From assembly GCF_008974265.1 (NCBI RefSeq), contig NZ_BKZW01000001.1, forward strand, positions 1,178,001 through 1,242,000: a DNA stretch of 64,000 bases, given 5' to 3'. Under the pieces are notes generated by a model. That model ran no database searches, was not told where the DNA came from, and worked only from the letters and a program-made list of their open reading frames with translations. The DNA is from Dictyobacter vulcani (GTDB lineage Bacteria; Chloroflexota; Ktedonobacteria; Ktedonobacterales; Ktedonobacteraceae). The position numbers were made by a program, and so were the translations under genes. Shown piece by piece: positions 14,446-23,716 of the stretch (positions are counted from its first letter, which is position 1; every line of letters begins with the position of its first letter).

Positions 14446-14721
14446 ATGACAATTCCACATGAGATTATAGTCGTGCTACAAGTTGTGATCTGGATTGTGT
14501 GTATGCTGTTAGGAGTAGGGTTGGGCACTCTGGCTGGTCGCTGGCTGGGCACACTTCTGGGCTGGATGATAGCCACATCGCTGGATGCAAATATCTCCAG
14601 GGGAGGTCGTCTGGGTAAGAATCTGGGCACTCTTGGGGGTATCGCAATCGGGATCTATGGCGCATTCTTTTACGCGTCCCAGTTCTCGGCCCTGGCGGCC
14701 CAGCAATTTACTATACATTAA
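14446..14721 (+). CDS. Small Gly-rich membrane protein between comEA and comEC
   Basis: The ATG directly follows the comEA stop (TAAATG), so translation is probably coupled. The 91-residue product has two hydrophobic segments (about 7-40 and 57-80) with GxxxG-type packing motifs (GVGLGTLAGRWLGTLLGWM, GTLGGIAIGIYGAFF). No family is recognised. The position suggests a helper in DNA uptake, but the gene may simply be carried along. Confidence 0.55.
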   Translation: MTIPHEIIVVLQVVIWIVCMLLGVGLGTLAGRWLGTLLGWMIATSLDANISRGGRLGKNLGTLGGIAIGIYGAFFYASQFSALAAQQFTIH

Positions 14722-14857
14722 TCGGTGTTTCTTCTATAGATGTTGCTTGATAAAGAGCATCTAGCTTGTGTTGTTTGTAACATAATAGCGATGCCTCTGG
14801 CAGTATAGTAGCTGCCGCTGATGCTTGATGATAGCGGGGATGGGAGGAAGAGGCGTA

Positions 14858-17122
14858 ATGAAACATATCTCACATTTTCAGAGTGGCTCGTCATTCCAGC
14901 TACGAGGTCTGGCCATAGTTGTTCTGGCCATAGCATGGCTAGCTGGCATCGTGCTGGCATCCTGGTTTGCCTTGCCGCCCATCCTGCTGCTGGGTATCAG
15001 TGGCTGCACTATCCTGACCATGCTCCTGGCACGCCAGTTTCCGCTCAGCCGCTTCGCGTTCCTGGCCCTCTTATGTATGGCTTTAGGAGCGTGGCGCTAC
15101 ACGATTATCCAACCAGCCAACGATCCTCAAGCGATTATGCATGCGATCGGTCCGCGTGTAGTCAAAATAAAGGGTATGGTCAGCGATGCTCCAAAGCTAG
15201 CTGGTCGTGCCCGCCAGTTAAAGATCGCGGTCAGTGACCTTAATCGTCCCGGTAGCAGCGACTGGCAGGCTGTCCATGGAATGTTAGAGGTACAGACGCC
15301 TGGCACCACGATTGAGGATATCTATGGCGCAAACTATGGCGATATCGTTACGCTGCAGGGTAAGTTGGTCGCGCCAGAGGCGCATACTCCAGCGGATATT
15401 CAGGCACAGATGGCCTTTCCACGGATCACCATCAACCAGCATGGTGGCAATCCGGCGATTGTTTTTCTCTACCACTGGCGCGTACGCTTCGCCACAATCC
15501 TGGAGCAACTATTACCCCAACCTTCAGCGGCCCTGTTGATCGCCATTGTTCTCGGACTGCGTACCCCGCAACTCGCCCCACTATCACAGGCCTTTAACGT
15601 CACCGGGACTGCACACCTGATCGTGCCATCAGGATTTAAAGTAACGATACTGGCTGGATTGGTGTTGAGCAGTACACGCTGGCTATACACGGGTCGCCTG
15701 GCTGCCTATCTACCAGGATCGCCCAGGCGCATCTGGCAACGCTGGCTCAGCACGACTATTGTTCTGTTGAGTATCGCAGCCTATACCATCCTCAGTGGCG
15801 CTGGTGCGGCCGCCATTCGCTCGGGTGTCATGGGTAGCCTGCTCGTCCTCGCACCTCGTATCGGCCGCAGCTATAATATTTATACCGCGCTGGCAGTTAC
15901 TGCTCTCGGGATGAGTGCGCTGGACCCACTGGTGCTCTGGGATACAGGATTTCAGCTTTCTTTTCTTGGCACGCTTGGCATTGTGCTCTTTACTCCCTAT
16001 GTCCAGCGTCCTTTACGTCCGCTGGAAAAGTTTCCTGGTGGACATTTTCTGGCGGAAACGTGCGCGGTAACGATGGCGGCCCAGATCGCCACGTTGCCAA
16101 TCTTTGCGATTACATTCGGTCAAATCTCGTTTATTGCACCAATCGCCAATATGTTAACCGTCCCATTACTGGGCTTGAGCATTACGCTTGGTCTCTTGCT
16201 CTGTCTGCTGGGACTCATCTCATTGCCTCTGGGTATGCTGGGAGGCTGGGTCGTCTGGCCGTTGCTGTGGTATATGGGTCAGAGTATTCTTTTCTGCGCT
16301 GCCGTACCCGGAGCATACATCACTGTCAGCGCTGTCGATAACCACATCGGCTGGCTCTATTATGTACCACTTGTATGTATCCTGCTATTCCTGCTACGCC
16401 GCTGGCCACAGGCAAACATAATCCAGGAACATAAGCCCCGGCAACAAATATTCTCCAAACGTGCACAGCGCTGGCTCTATGCAGGTATAGCGCTCATCAT
16501 CATAGCTTCGACTGGCATCGCTTCACTACAATCCCAGGCCCACGAGACATTCTCGCTGACCTTCTTACGCGTGGGCCCTGCCGGCAAGCCAGCACAGGGA
16601 GAAGCAATCTTTTTACGCACTGCTGAAAATAAGACGCTCTTGCTGGATGGTGGACTCGACGCTGGATCGCTGTCACAGGCACTGGATAGCCGCCTCCCCT
16701 CCTGGCAACGCAACCTGGATATGGTTATGCTGACAGTGCCCCGACCAGAACATCTAACCGGTTTGCAGGATGTAGTGACACGCTATCGGATCAACGCGAT
16801 CATAGATGGCGGAATGCTCCATCCATCTACCGCCTACGCCCGCTGGAAACAGACCATTCAGGAGCAGGAACAGCCATATCGCGCCGTCAGTCAGGGACAA
16901 AAGCTTTTTTTAGGCCAGCAAACACAGCTACAGATCCTCTGGCCTCCTCCACAGTTGCATATCAGCAATGACACACGTGACAATACACTTATCACACGTC
17001 TGCTGAACACCTGGACTGCGCATACTCTTTCTGGGAACGTCCGCGCAGAGTTCCTATGCCCTCTCTCAACTGACTATCCACACAACCGATGCCTCGCTCC
17101 ACGCCGATATTGTCCAGATTGA
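14858..17122 (+). CDS. comEC: ComEC-like DNA channel, C-terminal frameshift
   Basis: From the ATG at 14858 (after GGAGGAAGAGG) the frame encodes 754 residues. It has N-terminal membrane helices with a DUF4131-like OB segment (about 40-190), the Competence multi-helix channel domain (about 210-510) and a metallo-beta-lactamase-like domain (from about 570). ComEC carries single-stranded DNA across the membrane. In the last domain the usual THxxxDH metal motif reads TVPRPEHLTG, so most ligands are missing, and the channel motif SGLH reads SGFK. The frame then shifts by one near 17007-17030, and the true C-terminus continues in another frame to 17363. The gene may be inactive, or the shift may be a sequence error. 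Confidence 0.8.
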   Translation: MKHISHFQSGSSFQLRGLAIVVLAIAWLAGIVLASWFALPPILLLGISGCTILTMLLARQFPLSRFAFLALLCMALGAWRYTIIQPANDPQAIMHAIGPRVVKIKGMVSDAPKLAGRARQLKIAVSDLNRPGSSDWQAVHGMLEVQTPGTTIEDIYGANYGDIVTLQGKLVAPEAHTPADIQAQMAFPRITINQHGGNPAIVFLYHWRVRFATILEQLLPQPSAALLIAIVLGLRTPQLAPLSQAFNVTGTAHLIVPSGFKVTILAGLVLSSTRWLYTGRLAAYLPGSPRRIWQRWLSTTIVLLSIAAYTILSGAGAAAIRSGVMGSLLVLAPRIGRSYNIYTALAVTALGMSALDPLVLWDTGFQLSFLGTLGIVLFTPYVQRPLRPLEKFPGGHFLAETCAVTMAAQIATLPIFAITFGQISFIAPIANMLTVPLLGLSITLGLLLCLLGLISLPLGMLGGWVVWPLLWYMGQSILFCAAVPGAYITVSAVDNHIGWLYYVPLVCILLFLLRRWPQANIIQEHKPRQQIFSKRAQRWLYAGIALIIIASTGIASLQSQAHETFSLTFLRVGPAGKPAQGEAIFLRTAENKTLLLDGGLDAGSLSQALDSRLPSWQRNLDMVMLTVPRPEHLTGLQDVVTRYRINAIIDGGMLHPSTAYARWKQTIQEQEQPYRAVSQGQKLFLGQQTQLQILWPPPQLHISNDTRDNTLITRLLNTWTAHTLSGNVRAEFLCPLSTDYPHNRCLAPRRYCPD

Positions 17123-17363
17123 GGGAGATACCACCAGACCATTAACCGGTGAACTTATCACACTTTTATTAAAAATACATCCCGCCCTCCTGATAGTTAC
17201 ACCGCCGGCCAGCCATCGACAAACGGGACGATCATCCAGTCCAACCACGACCAGATCACCCATTCGTCTTCCACCGCTACTTGCAAATATATCTATGCTC
17301 AGCATTGAAAAACATGGCAATATCGAGATCATTGGAGATCAACATGGCTGGCACCGTCTGTAA
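17007..17363 (+). pseudogene. comEC: ComEC C-terminus in shifted frame
   Basis: This frame is open from 17007 to the TAA at 17361-17363. It reads PGLRILFLGTSAQSSYALSQ onwards, through a typical ComEC end (DIVQIEGDT, then LLLKIHPALLIVTPPASH) to GDQHGWHRL. It is in the +1 frame relative to the main comEC frame and restores the expected length when joined near position 17008. No independent start is visible. Confidence 0.75.
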
Positions 17364-17585
17364 AAGCAACCATTATAACCACTCACGTTCATATCCAATC
17401 AGATATATCACAGGCAGCGATGTACACTACTGGCTACAACCCATGCCTGACCATTACGTACAAGTAAGTAATATACCTATCTTTTTGAAACGGTTCATAC
17501 CTGCTCAGCAGTTTTAATACAAAGGATTATTTCAAAAAGTTGTAGTATTTGCGTATCCATTGAGATCAGAGGGACTCGGCAAACC

Positions 17586-18239
17586 ATGTTTTGTGAACGT
17601 TGCGGAAAAGAAATAACAGAAGCACATAGAATATGCCCCGCATGTGGCAGTGTTGTCAGGCACAACTTGCATAATAATCATGCACAGATAGCCTATGGTT
17701 CCCATCCAGAACCAACGCCAACGTCATCTCATCAGCTGCATCAAATTTATCCCCCGCCAGCGGATTTCCCTCCACCACAAGGCAATCCACATCCCTTCAA
17801 TACGCCTTATAGCAATGGCTATACATCTTCTCCCCCACCATATCAGCGACCTCAGAACTATCAAGGTCAGGCGCCAGGCTATGCGCCTGGGATCAATCCT
17901 AATACCATTACTATTACCCAAACCAGCAATACAGCACTGGTGGCAGAGATTATCTGCTCCCTGTTTGGTATCTTCGGAGTAGGCTGGCTGATGACACGTG
18001 AAACAACTCCTGGCACGGCGTTACTGGTTGGCAGCTTCTTAATTTATTGGCCAATGATGATACTGGGCACGCTCCTGACACTGGGCTTAGGATTGATCTG
18101 TCTGGGGCCACTGGCTATCTCGGCCATTATCATCAATATTATCTTGCTCAACAATGCGATCAAACGCAAAGCCACCCATGTAGTGATTACTCCCCGACCA
18201 CCATCCCAATCACTAACGGTGCCGCCACAGGGCTATTAA
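17586..18239 (+). CDS. Zinc-ribbon membrane protein
   Basis: The 217-residue protein begins with a zinc ribbon (CERCGKEI, then CPACGSVV). A long Pro/Gln/Tyr-rich disordered linker (about 45-108) follows, and then two or three membrane helices (about 120-195, IICSLFGIFGVGWLM and MILGTLLTLGLGLICLGPL). This ribbon-linker-membrane layout is common in Chloroflexota and Actinobacteria, and the function is generally unknown. It stands alone after comEC and converges with the recombinase gene that ends at 18286. Confidence 0.75.
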   Translation: MFCERCGKEITEAHRICPACGSVVRHNLHNNHAQIAYGSHPEPTPTSSHQLHQIYPPPADFPPPQGNPHPFNTPYSNGYTSSPPPYQRPQNYQGQAPGYAPGINPNTITITQTSNTALVAEIICSLFGIFGVGWLMTRETTPGTALLVGSFLIYWPMMILGTLLTLGLGLICLGPLAISAIIINIILLNNAIKRKATHVVITPRPPSQSLTVPPQGY

Positions 18240-18285
18240 GAGGCAAAAAAATGCAGCAGGAGAAGATTTCTCTTGCCGCTAAGAA

Positions 18286-19296
18286 TTATTTGGGAAATGC
18301 CAGGCGACGATATTTTTCCCGCGCTTCCAACCAGGCTTCATCAGACAGGCCAAGCTTTTCACGCAAGCCATCCAGCGAAGTACCGGCCCGCAATTGCTGG
18401 ACCGCATAGGTATCGCGCAATAGTTGTAGTGTGACACGCTTCTGAATATCTGCTGCGCTCACCGCGCGAGCCAGAATATAATTCAAATTGCGATCGGTAC
18501 AGGGAAAAACCACGTCCGTTACGCGATAACTTTGCAGATAACGCCGGAAGATATCGGTGAATTCTGCGGGTAACGCAATGCGGCGCTCACGATGCTGTTT
18601 ATTAGCTGATGCAGCAAAGCGGATCGAAACCAGGGGTGTATTAGGATCAATCAGGTCAACATGATGAACTTTCAGACCCATAACTTCTTCTTTTTTGAGT
18701 CCGGCCCGCAAGATCAAGTAGACAAGGCAGTGACAGCGTGCATCTTCCTGCGCCGCCTTCAGCAAACTACGTACTTCATCATAGGTCAGTACATCAGGCA
18801 GAGGTGGTTGGGGACGTTCCAACGTTAAACTGGAGGAAGGATTTTCACGAATAACATGCTCGCGCTCCAGCCAGGTAAAGAAATTCTTGAGGAAGGTAAC
18901 CCGTCGGGCCATGGTTTTAGGAGCAAGCGTCACACCAGGAGTTCCAAACTTCAACTTCATCAACCAGTCAGTCACCATATCTTTGGTTACACGCCCCACG
19001 GGCAGATCCGGCCCCATAAACTTGACCAGCATCTTTAAATCCGAGAGGAAGCATGTCACGGTATAATTAGATTTGCCGCGCAGCATTAATTCTTTCCGGT
19101 ATGGCTCAATAAAAGCCGCTAGACTTGTCTGATCTGTTAAGGCTACCATATGCTCGGGTGGGGCAGCTGGTGCCTCCGGATCATCGCTTTCATCGTCAAG
19201 CACAATGGCAGTTCCAAAAAGATTATCCTGTTCCACCAGCGCTTCTTCAGTCTGCACCGCGATAGGCTGTGTTTCCTGCTCAGAATCCTTCTGCAT
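18286..19296 (-). CDS. Tyrosine-recombinase-like protein, degenerate active site
   Basis: The 336-residue protein has an acidic N-terminal extension (about 1-55), a SAM-like core-binding domain (about 60-150) and a phage-integrase fold. The catalytic positions look altered. The first Arg is Lys (RAGLKKEEVMGL in place of the usual TGLR), the His-x-x-Arg box reads TLQLLRDTYA, and the Gly-His box reads LGLSDEAW. Only one Arg and possibly a Tyr (EKYRRL) remain. It probably binds DNA but no longer recombines, so it may work as a structural or regulatory DNA-binding protein. No attachment site or mobile neighbours are visible. Confidence 0.75.
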   Translation of the reverse strand: MQKDSEQETQPIAVQTEEALVEQDNLFGTAIVLDDESDDPEAPAAPPEHMVALTDQTSLAAFIEPYRKELMLRGKSNYTVTCFLSDLKMLVKFMGPDLPVGRVTKDMVTDWLMKLKFGTPGVTLAPKTMARRVTFLKNFFTWLEREHVIRENPSSSLTLERPQPPLPDVLTYDEVRSLLKAAQEDARCHCLVYLILRAGLKKEEVMGLKVHHVDLIDPNTPLVSIRFAASANKQHRERRIALPAEFTDIFRRYLQSYRVTDVVFPCTDRNLNYILARAVSAADIQKRVTLQLLRDTYAVQQLRAGTSLDGLREKLGLSDEAWLEAREKYRRLAFPK

Positions 19297-19490
19297 GATT
19301 AGCTCCTCGCTACTTTATGTATTCCTATTGCAATCTCTTTTTCAGCGCCACGCAACCCTGTCTATTTTTGCTGGTACTCATGGTAATGCGCATCTTTCTC
19401 CGCATTCCACGGCTCTTGCGCGTGACATACATATGTATTTCATTATAGCAGAACATTAGAAGATAGCAAAGCATCGCTTTTTCCGCAAAA

Positions 19491-19523
19491 TAAAGCCATC
19501 CAGCATACTACTGGATGGCTTTA
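19491..19523. terminator. Perfect 13-bp-stem terminator
   Basis: TAAAGCCATCCAG (19491-19503) pairs perfectly with 19511-19523 around a 7-base loop. It lies 36 bases after the stop of the minus-strand gene at 19559. Confidence 0.7.
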
Positions 19524-19558
19524 ACAAGATAATTTTATTTTATAGAAAAGATCTGGAA

Positions 19559-19966
19559 CTACTCTTCGATCGCATCCAGATCTTCTGTTGCCCACTCGTC
19601 TTCGTCCTCTTCTTCATCCTCATCGTAATCGGAATAACTCAACTCTTCCAATTGGGAATAGTCAGTTAAATATGATTCACGACGAATCTGAATCGTCGGG
19701 TGAATAGTCGGAAAAGGTTTTAACCCATTAAGTGCATTTGGACCTTCCATCTGCAACTCAGGCGTCGGAGAACTTTCTCGCACTAAAACGTTCTCTTCCA
19801 GAGCCACGGATTCAAATCCCAGACGCCGTAGATCCATCACCATTCCGGGCCAGATATCTTCGGCGTCGATAGCCCACCATTCGCGACCCATATAGCGCAC
19901 CGGTCGGACACGCAAAGGTCGGTTTCTCAGTTCGTCCAGAACGGCTATAAGTGTTGTTGATCCCAC
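19559..19966 (-). CDS. Acidic-tailed hypothetical protein
   Basis: The 135-residue protein has a compact first half (about 1-65, LDELRNRPLRVRPVRYMGRE then EDIWPGMVMDLRRLGFESV) and a strongly acidic C-terminus (YDEDEEEDEDEWATEDLDA). No domain is recognised. The acidic tail might mimic DNA or bind a basic partner. A GGAGG-type site precedes the ATG, and a terminator follows, so it is a single-gene unit. Confidence 0.65.
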   Translation of the reverse strand: MGSTTLIAVLDELRNRPLRVRPVRYMGREWWAIDAEDIWPGMVMDLRRLGFESVALEENVLVRESSPTPELQMEGPNALNGLKPFPTIHPTIQIRRESYLTDYSQLEELSYSDYDEDEEEDEDEWATEDLDAIEE

Positions 19967-20799
19967 GAAGCACCTCCATTAATTACTGTGGAGAGACTTG
20001 TATCTCGTATCTCCGGCCTTCGGCATCCTTTTGGGATACCCGTAAACCTGAACACCTGGTTGCCTAATAATACCACGCTTTTCTTTGTAATTCAAAGGCA
20101 AATTAGGATTTCCTCAAATACTTCTACAACAGGCGATAAATACCTGCAACTCCCCTTGCACATTCTTCAGAATGGCTATGCCGGCTTTTATCTATTGTCG
20201 TCCTTGATCACGTTCACTTACGTTATCAGCATGCTAGCAATGTTCACCATTGCTTTTCAAGAGCATGCCATGTAGGGCTACTAAAATTATACCACGTATA
20301 GACGGGCTTAGTCATGGTAGTCAAAGTCATCTGAATATGGAATAAATAGAATAAATCCAACATCAACCAATCAAGAACATTACTATATATACACCTATAT
20401 GATATCTATTTCTTTTTACGATGGGTAGACCTGGATGATCAATATTTGATAATCAGCTTTTTTCCATCATCTACTCTATAGAACAATCAGGCTTCACCAC
20501 ACATTCCACAAAGAAAGACCAATAGAAGCCATTCATTTCCTTGAAAGCACAAAAATCCATTATCATGTGCTATCGCTCTGTACCACTGTAATCATTGCTG
20601 CATATATATATAATTTTGGCGACATAAAATTTTCAGGCAAAGCACTTTATAAGTGGAAAGCTGGAATGATAAAGTATCAGCTATGAAATATTACAATTCT
20701 GGTATTATTCCATAGACACTCAACAATAAAACAATGCATAATTGATATAAACATATGCTTGTAATAACAGCTTCTTTGCTTATAGAGGTGATAAATGGA
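19967..20799. other. 833-base gap without recognised gene
   Basis: The left part (19990-20060) holds weak imperfect hairpins; the rest is AT-rich and has no frame with coding character. It may carry the promoter of the two-component operon that begins at 20800. Nothing else was seen. Confidence 0.4.
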
Positions 20800-22755
20800 A
20801 TGAGTCAATCTGGAAAAATTTTTCGAGCCAGGAATGTGCCAGTCGCTACCCTGAGGAGACTACGTGTTATTCCCAGCTATTTTTTCCTGATCTGGCGCTG
20901 GGGCATGTGGCTCTATGCCTTTATCGTGATCGTCTTCTCACAGCCAAGCTACATTGATACGCCAGGTACAAATTATCACACCATGGCTGCACTCCTGTTA
21001 ACCATCACTTTTATTGAAACGCTGATCGTCACGCTCTATGCGCCCGTATTACAGATTGTATTCCCACGCTTACTTTCCAGAGCATCGCGACAGCGCAAGA
21101 AGCAAGGGCGACGAGAGCACCTTCATGAGCAATTGGAGGATGGTGCGGAGATCTTGCCACCTTTTGTACAGACGCGTAACCACTATTGGAATATCGCTAT
21201 TTATAGTATGGACGTCGTCATCTGTGGTCTGGTGATGTATTTTAGTGGTCCATTTTCCAATCCCCCGTTCGGCCTCGGCTCGCCTTTTTATCGTTATGGG
21301 ATGTCGACTGTGTTTGCCGCCGCTTCCGCTTTCAGCTATAAAGGCGGACTCCTGGCAGCATTAGGCTATAATCTTTTCGCCCTGCTCGGGATGTTTGTCC
21401 ATGCTCCTGGTGCAGTACCCTATACCCCAAACGCGGTTGATGTGGTTGGCTCATTAGTTGATACCCCCATTTTAGCCGTTCTGGTAGCGTATCTATCAAA
21501 TCTGCTGGAGAATTATGCCCACAGCAAGCGTCAGGAACGCGAGAATGCCCGTACTCAGGCCGCACTGGTCCATATAGGAGAAACACTACTCAAGAGCACT
21601 GGCGATCGTCAGGAGCTATTACAGCGCAGTATTAAACCCATTCAACATGGCCGCTTTGACCGCCTCACGATTGCCCTGGTTGATCTTCTGCATGATGAAG
21701 ATGTTCCTATTGGTCCTCGCGCTCAACAATCCAAAACAATTATCTGCACAGAGAGCACCATATCCACAGATGCGCTACCAGATGATAGCGAGAACTTGAT
21801 CCAGAAAGTATTGCACAATAAACAAAAATTGTTGACCTTTGATCCCCTGAAAAATGAACAGAGCGGCATTGCCAGACTCTATGTGCCTCTGCATATAGAT
21901 GGTCATGTGCAGTTGGTGTTGGGAGCGGAAAGCTTACGGATGACACCATTTAAGCCACAGCACGAGAAATTTCTGACCATCGCCGGAACGCAATTACTGG
22001 TTGCGCTAGAAAACATTCGTCTGGCGGAACAAACAGTACAACTGGCAGCCGATGCTGAACGCGGTCGGATTGCCCGTGATATTCATGATGGTATTGCACA
22101 ACTCACCTATATGTTAAGCCTGCAGGCCGAGACATGTGAAGCACAGGCCCAGAGGATCATTGAAGCCTCTGAAGAGGATGCTGAACTGATTGCCCCGCTG
22201 GCTGAGCGGTTAGGAAAAATGGTCACGATTTCCAAACAGGCACTCTGGGAGACCCGCAACTATATGTTCTCCCTTAAGCCCCTGATGAGCGGCTCCACGA
22301 CCCTGACGCAGATGCTTGATAACCAGTTACGCGAGTTTCAGGCGATCAGCGACTTACCTACGCATTTAACAGTCGAGGGTTCTGACCAGGACTATGAGGA
22401 GCAGCGCCTGCACTCGCGCCGTTATGCACAGATTGGCACGACCTTCTTCCGTATTGTGCAGGAGGCGCTCACCAATGCGTATAAACATGCACAGGCGACC
22501 CGGCTGGAAGTGTGTTTACGCTATCATGCTGATCATATTGAAGTTGATATATGTGACAATGGCCGTGGCATGCCCACACGCTTGAACGGTACGCCAGACA
22601 TCAAAGAGTCATATCTAGCAGTTGAAGAACCACATATCCTGTCCGGTCACGGCATGGGTGGGATGCGTGAGCGTGCAGCCGAACTAGGTGGACAATTCAA
22701 TGTCCTGACCACGCCTGCGGGCGGCACTACTATACGAGTAAGCATACCACTATAG
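20800..22755 (+). CDS. NarL-type sensor histidine kinase
   Basis: From the ATG at 20800 (after GAGGTGAT) the protein has 651 residues. It has about six N-terminal membrane helices (to about 240), a GAF-like sensor (about 265-410), a HisKA_3 dimerisation domain with the phosphoacceptor His429 in ARDIHDGIAQL, and an HATPase_c domain with the N box QEALTNAYKHA, the G1 box DNGRGM and a final GHGMGGMRERAAELGG. It would phosphorylate the response regulator that starts 21 bases downstream. The signal is unknown; the GAF segment has no visible haem or metal motif. Confidence 0.9.
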   Translation: MSQSGKIFRARNVPVATLRRLRVIPSYFFLIWRWGMWLYAFIVIVFSQPSYIDTPGTNYHTMAALLLTITFIETLIVTLYAPVLQIVFPRLLSRASRQRKKQGRREHLHEQLEDGAEILPPFVQTRNHYWNIAIYSMDVVICGLVMYFSGPFSNPPFGLGSPFYRYGMSTVFAAASAFSYKGGLLAALGYNLFALLGMFVHAPGAVPYTPNAVDVVGSLVDTPILAVLVAYLSNLLENYAHSKRQERENARTQAALVHIGETLLKSTGDRQELLQRSIKPIQHGRFDRLTIALVDLLHDEDVPIGPRAQQSKTIICTESTISTDALPDDSENLIQKVLHNKQKLLTFDPLKNEQSGIARLYVPLHIDGHVQLVLGAESLRMTPFKPQHEKFLTIAGTQLLVALENIRLAEQTVQLAADAERGRIARDIHDGIAQLTYMLSLQAETCEAQAQRIIEASEEDAELIAPLAERLGKMVTISKQALWETRNYMFSLKPLMSGSTTLTQMLDNQLREFQAISDLPTHLTVEGSDQDYEEQRLHSRRYAQIGTTFFRIVQEALTNAYKHAQATRLEVCLRYHADHIEVDICDNGRGMPTRLNGTPDIKESYLAVEEPHILSGHGMGGMRERAAELGGQFNVLTTPAGGTTIRVSIPL

Positions 22756-22776
22756 CCAGACAAAAAGGAGTTTGCA

Positions 22777-23442
22777 ATGGCCAGAATACGCCTGATGATT
22801 GTCGATGATCACGAAGTTGTACGCCTGGGTATGCGTGCCGCCTTTGAACTTGAAGCGGATATCAACGTGATAGGAGAGGCCAGCAATGGGGCCGAAGCCC
22901 TGGCCAAGATATCAGTCCTGATGCCTGATGTAATTTTAATGGATGTACGCATGGAGAAAATGGGAGGTATTGAGGCCTGTCGCGAAATCAGAAGTCAGTA
23001 TCCTCGCATCGCCGTCTTGATGATCACCTCGTATCCAGATGATGAAGCCGTGACCGCTTCTATTCTGGCCGGTGCAAGTGGCTATCTACTCAAGAATGTC
23101 AGTCGGGCCGAACTACTCAAAGCGGTTCGGCAGGTAGCCGGTGGCAAATCCCTACTCCAACCAGAGGCGAGCAAAAAAGCCATTGCGCAGATGACCACGC
23201 TGGCACAGCGCTCAAATCCTCTGCCAGGTAGTGAATTAACCGAGCGCGAACGAGAAGTTCTTTCATTGATCGCGCGCGGCTATACCAATAAACAAATTGC
23301 CGAGGCCCTCTACATGAGTGAGAAAACAGCCCGTAACCATGTCAGCCATATCCTGGAGAAGCTCGGACTCTCCCGGCGCAGCGAAGCGGCCGCATACGCA
23401 GTAGAGCATAAACTGGTCACGCGGCGTGACCAGCAGCCGTAA
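22777..23442 (+). CDS. NarL/LuxR-family response regulator
   Basis: The 221-residue protein has a receiver domain (1-120) with acidic pair D10/D11, phosphoacceptor D56 in DVILMDVRM and Lys in YLLKNVSRAEL. A LuxR-type helix-turn-helix follows (about 150-212; LTEREREVLSLIARGYTNKQ, then MSEKTARNHVSHILEKLGL). A GGAG site lies just before the ATG. It is the partner of the histidine kinase directly upstream. Target genes are unknown. Confidence 0.93.
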   Translation: MARIRLMIVDDHEVVRLGMRAAFELEADINVIGEASNGAEALAKISVLMPDVILMDVRMEKMGGIEACREIRSQYPRIAVLMITSYPDDEAVTASILAGASGYLLKNVSRAELLKAVRQVAGGKSLLQPEASKKAIAQMTTLAQRSNPLPGSELTEREREVLSLIARGYTNKQIAEALYMSEKTARNHVSHILEKLGLSRRSEAAAYAVEHKLVTRRDQQP

Positions 23443-23453
23443 AGTTACAACCG

Positions 23454-23485
23454 GTGTCTATCCACTTAAGCAAGTGGGTAGACAC
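23454..23485. terminator. Hairpin terminator overlapping stop codon
   Basis: A 14-bp stem (23454-23467 with 23472-23485, one wobble pair) has a 4-base loop. The stop codon of the kinase C-terminal fragment (23466-23468) lies at the loop edge. It separates the convergent response-regulator and kinase genes. Confidence 0.65.
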
Positions 23486-23684
23486 TGAGATTACTATACA
23501 CAACGTTGGTAGCATCGCCTTTGTCCGAACTGGCTAAGAAACCAATATTGCCCGTATCCAGGGTAGCATCTTGAATTGGTGCTGGCTGATACACACCATT
23601 GATATACAGGAGAATGGTATTATCGCGCGCAATTACTTGCAAACGATTCTTCGCTGTCCCGGTCTTCAAGGCCGTTGAATTCAA
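23466..23684 (-). pseudogene. Detached C-terminal end of the kinase sensor domain
   Basis: This frame reads as the end of a concanavalin-like or LamG-like sugar-binding domain: RLQVIARDNTILLYINGVY, then TGNIGFLASSDKG and NVVYSNLSVYPLA. It continues the domain whose first half ends the kinase gene at 23717, but in another frame. A 19-bp unit repeated 1.7 times (23680-23712) fills the junction and brings stops into the frame. It has only a TTG at 23684 as start and no ribosome site, so it is probably not translated on its own. Confidence 0.65.
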
Positions 23685-23712
23685 TCACGCAACGTCAGTT
23701 CAATCACGCAAC
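23680..23712. repeat. 19-bp tandem repeat at kinase frameshift
   Basis: The unit TTCAATCACGCAACGTCAG at 23680-23698 is followed by a second partial copy at 23699-23712. It sits exactly at the break between the two halves of the kinase C-terminal domain. Confidence 0.8.
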
Positions 23713-23716
23713 ACCG

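Noticed and set aside
19988-20275. 95-codon plus-strand frame in the gap
   Set aside because: It has no ribosome site or domain, and the gap is otherwise AT-rich and noncoding in character.
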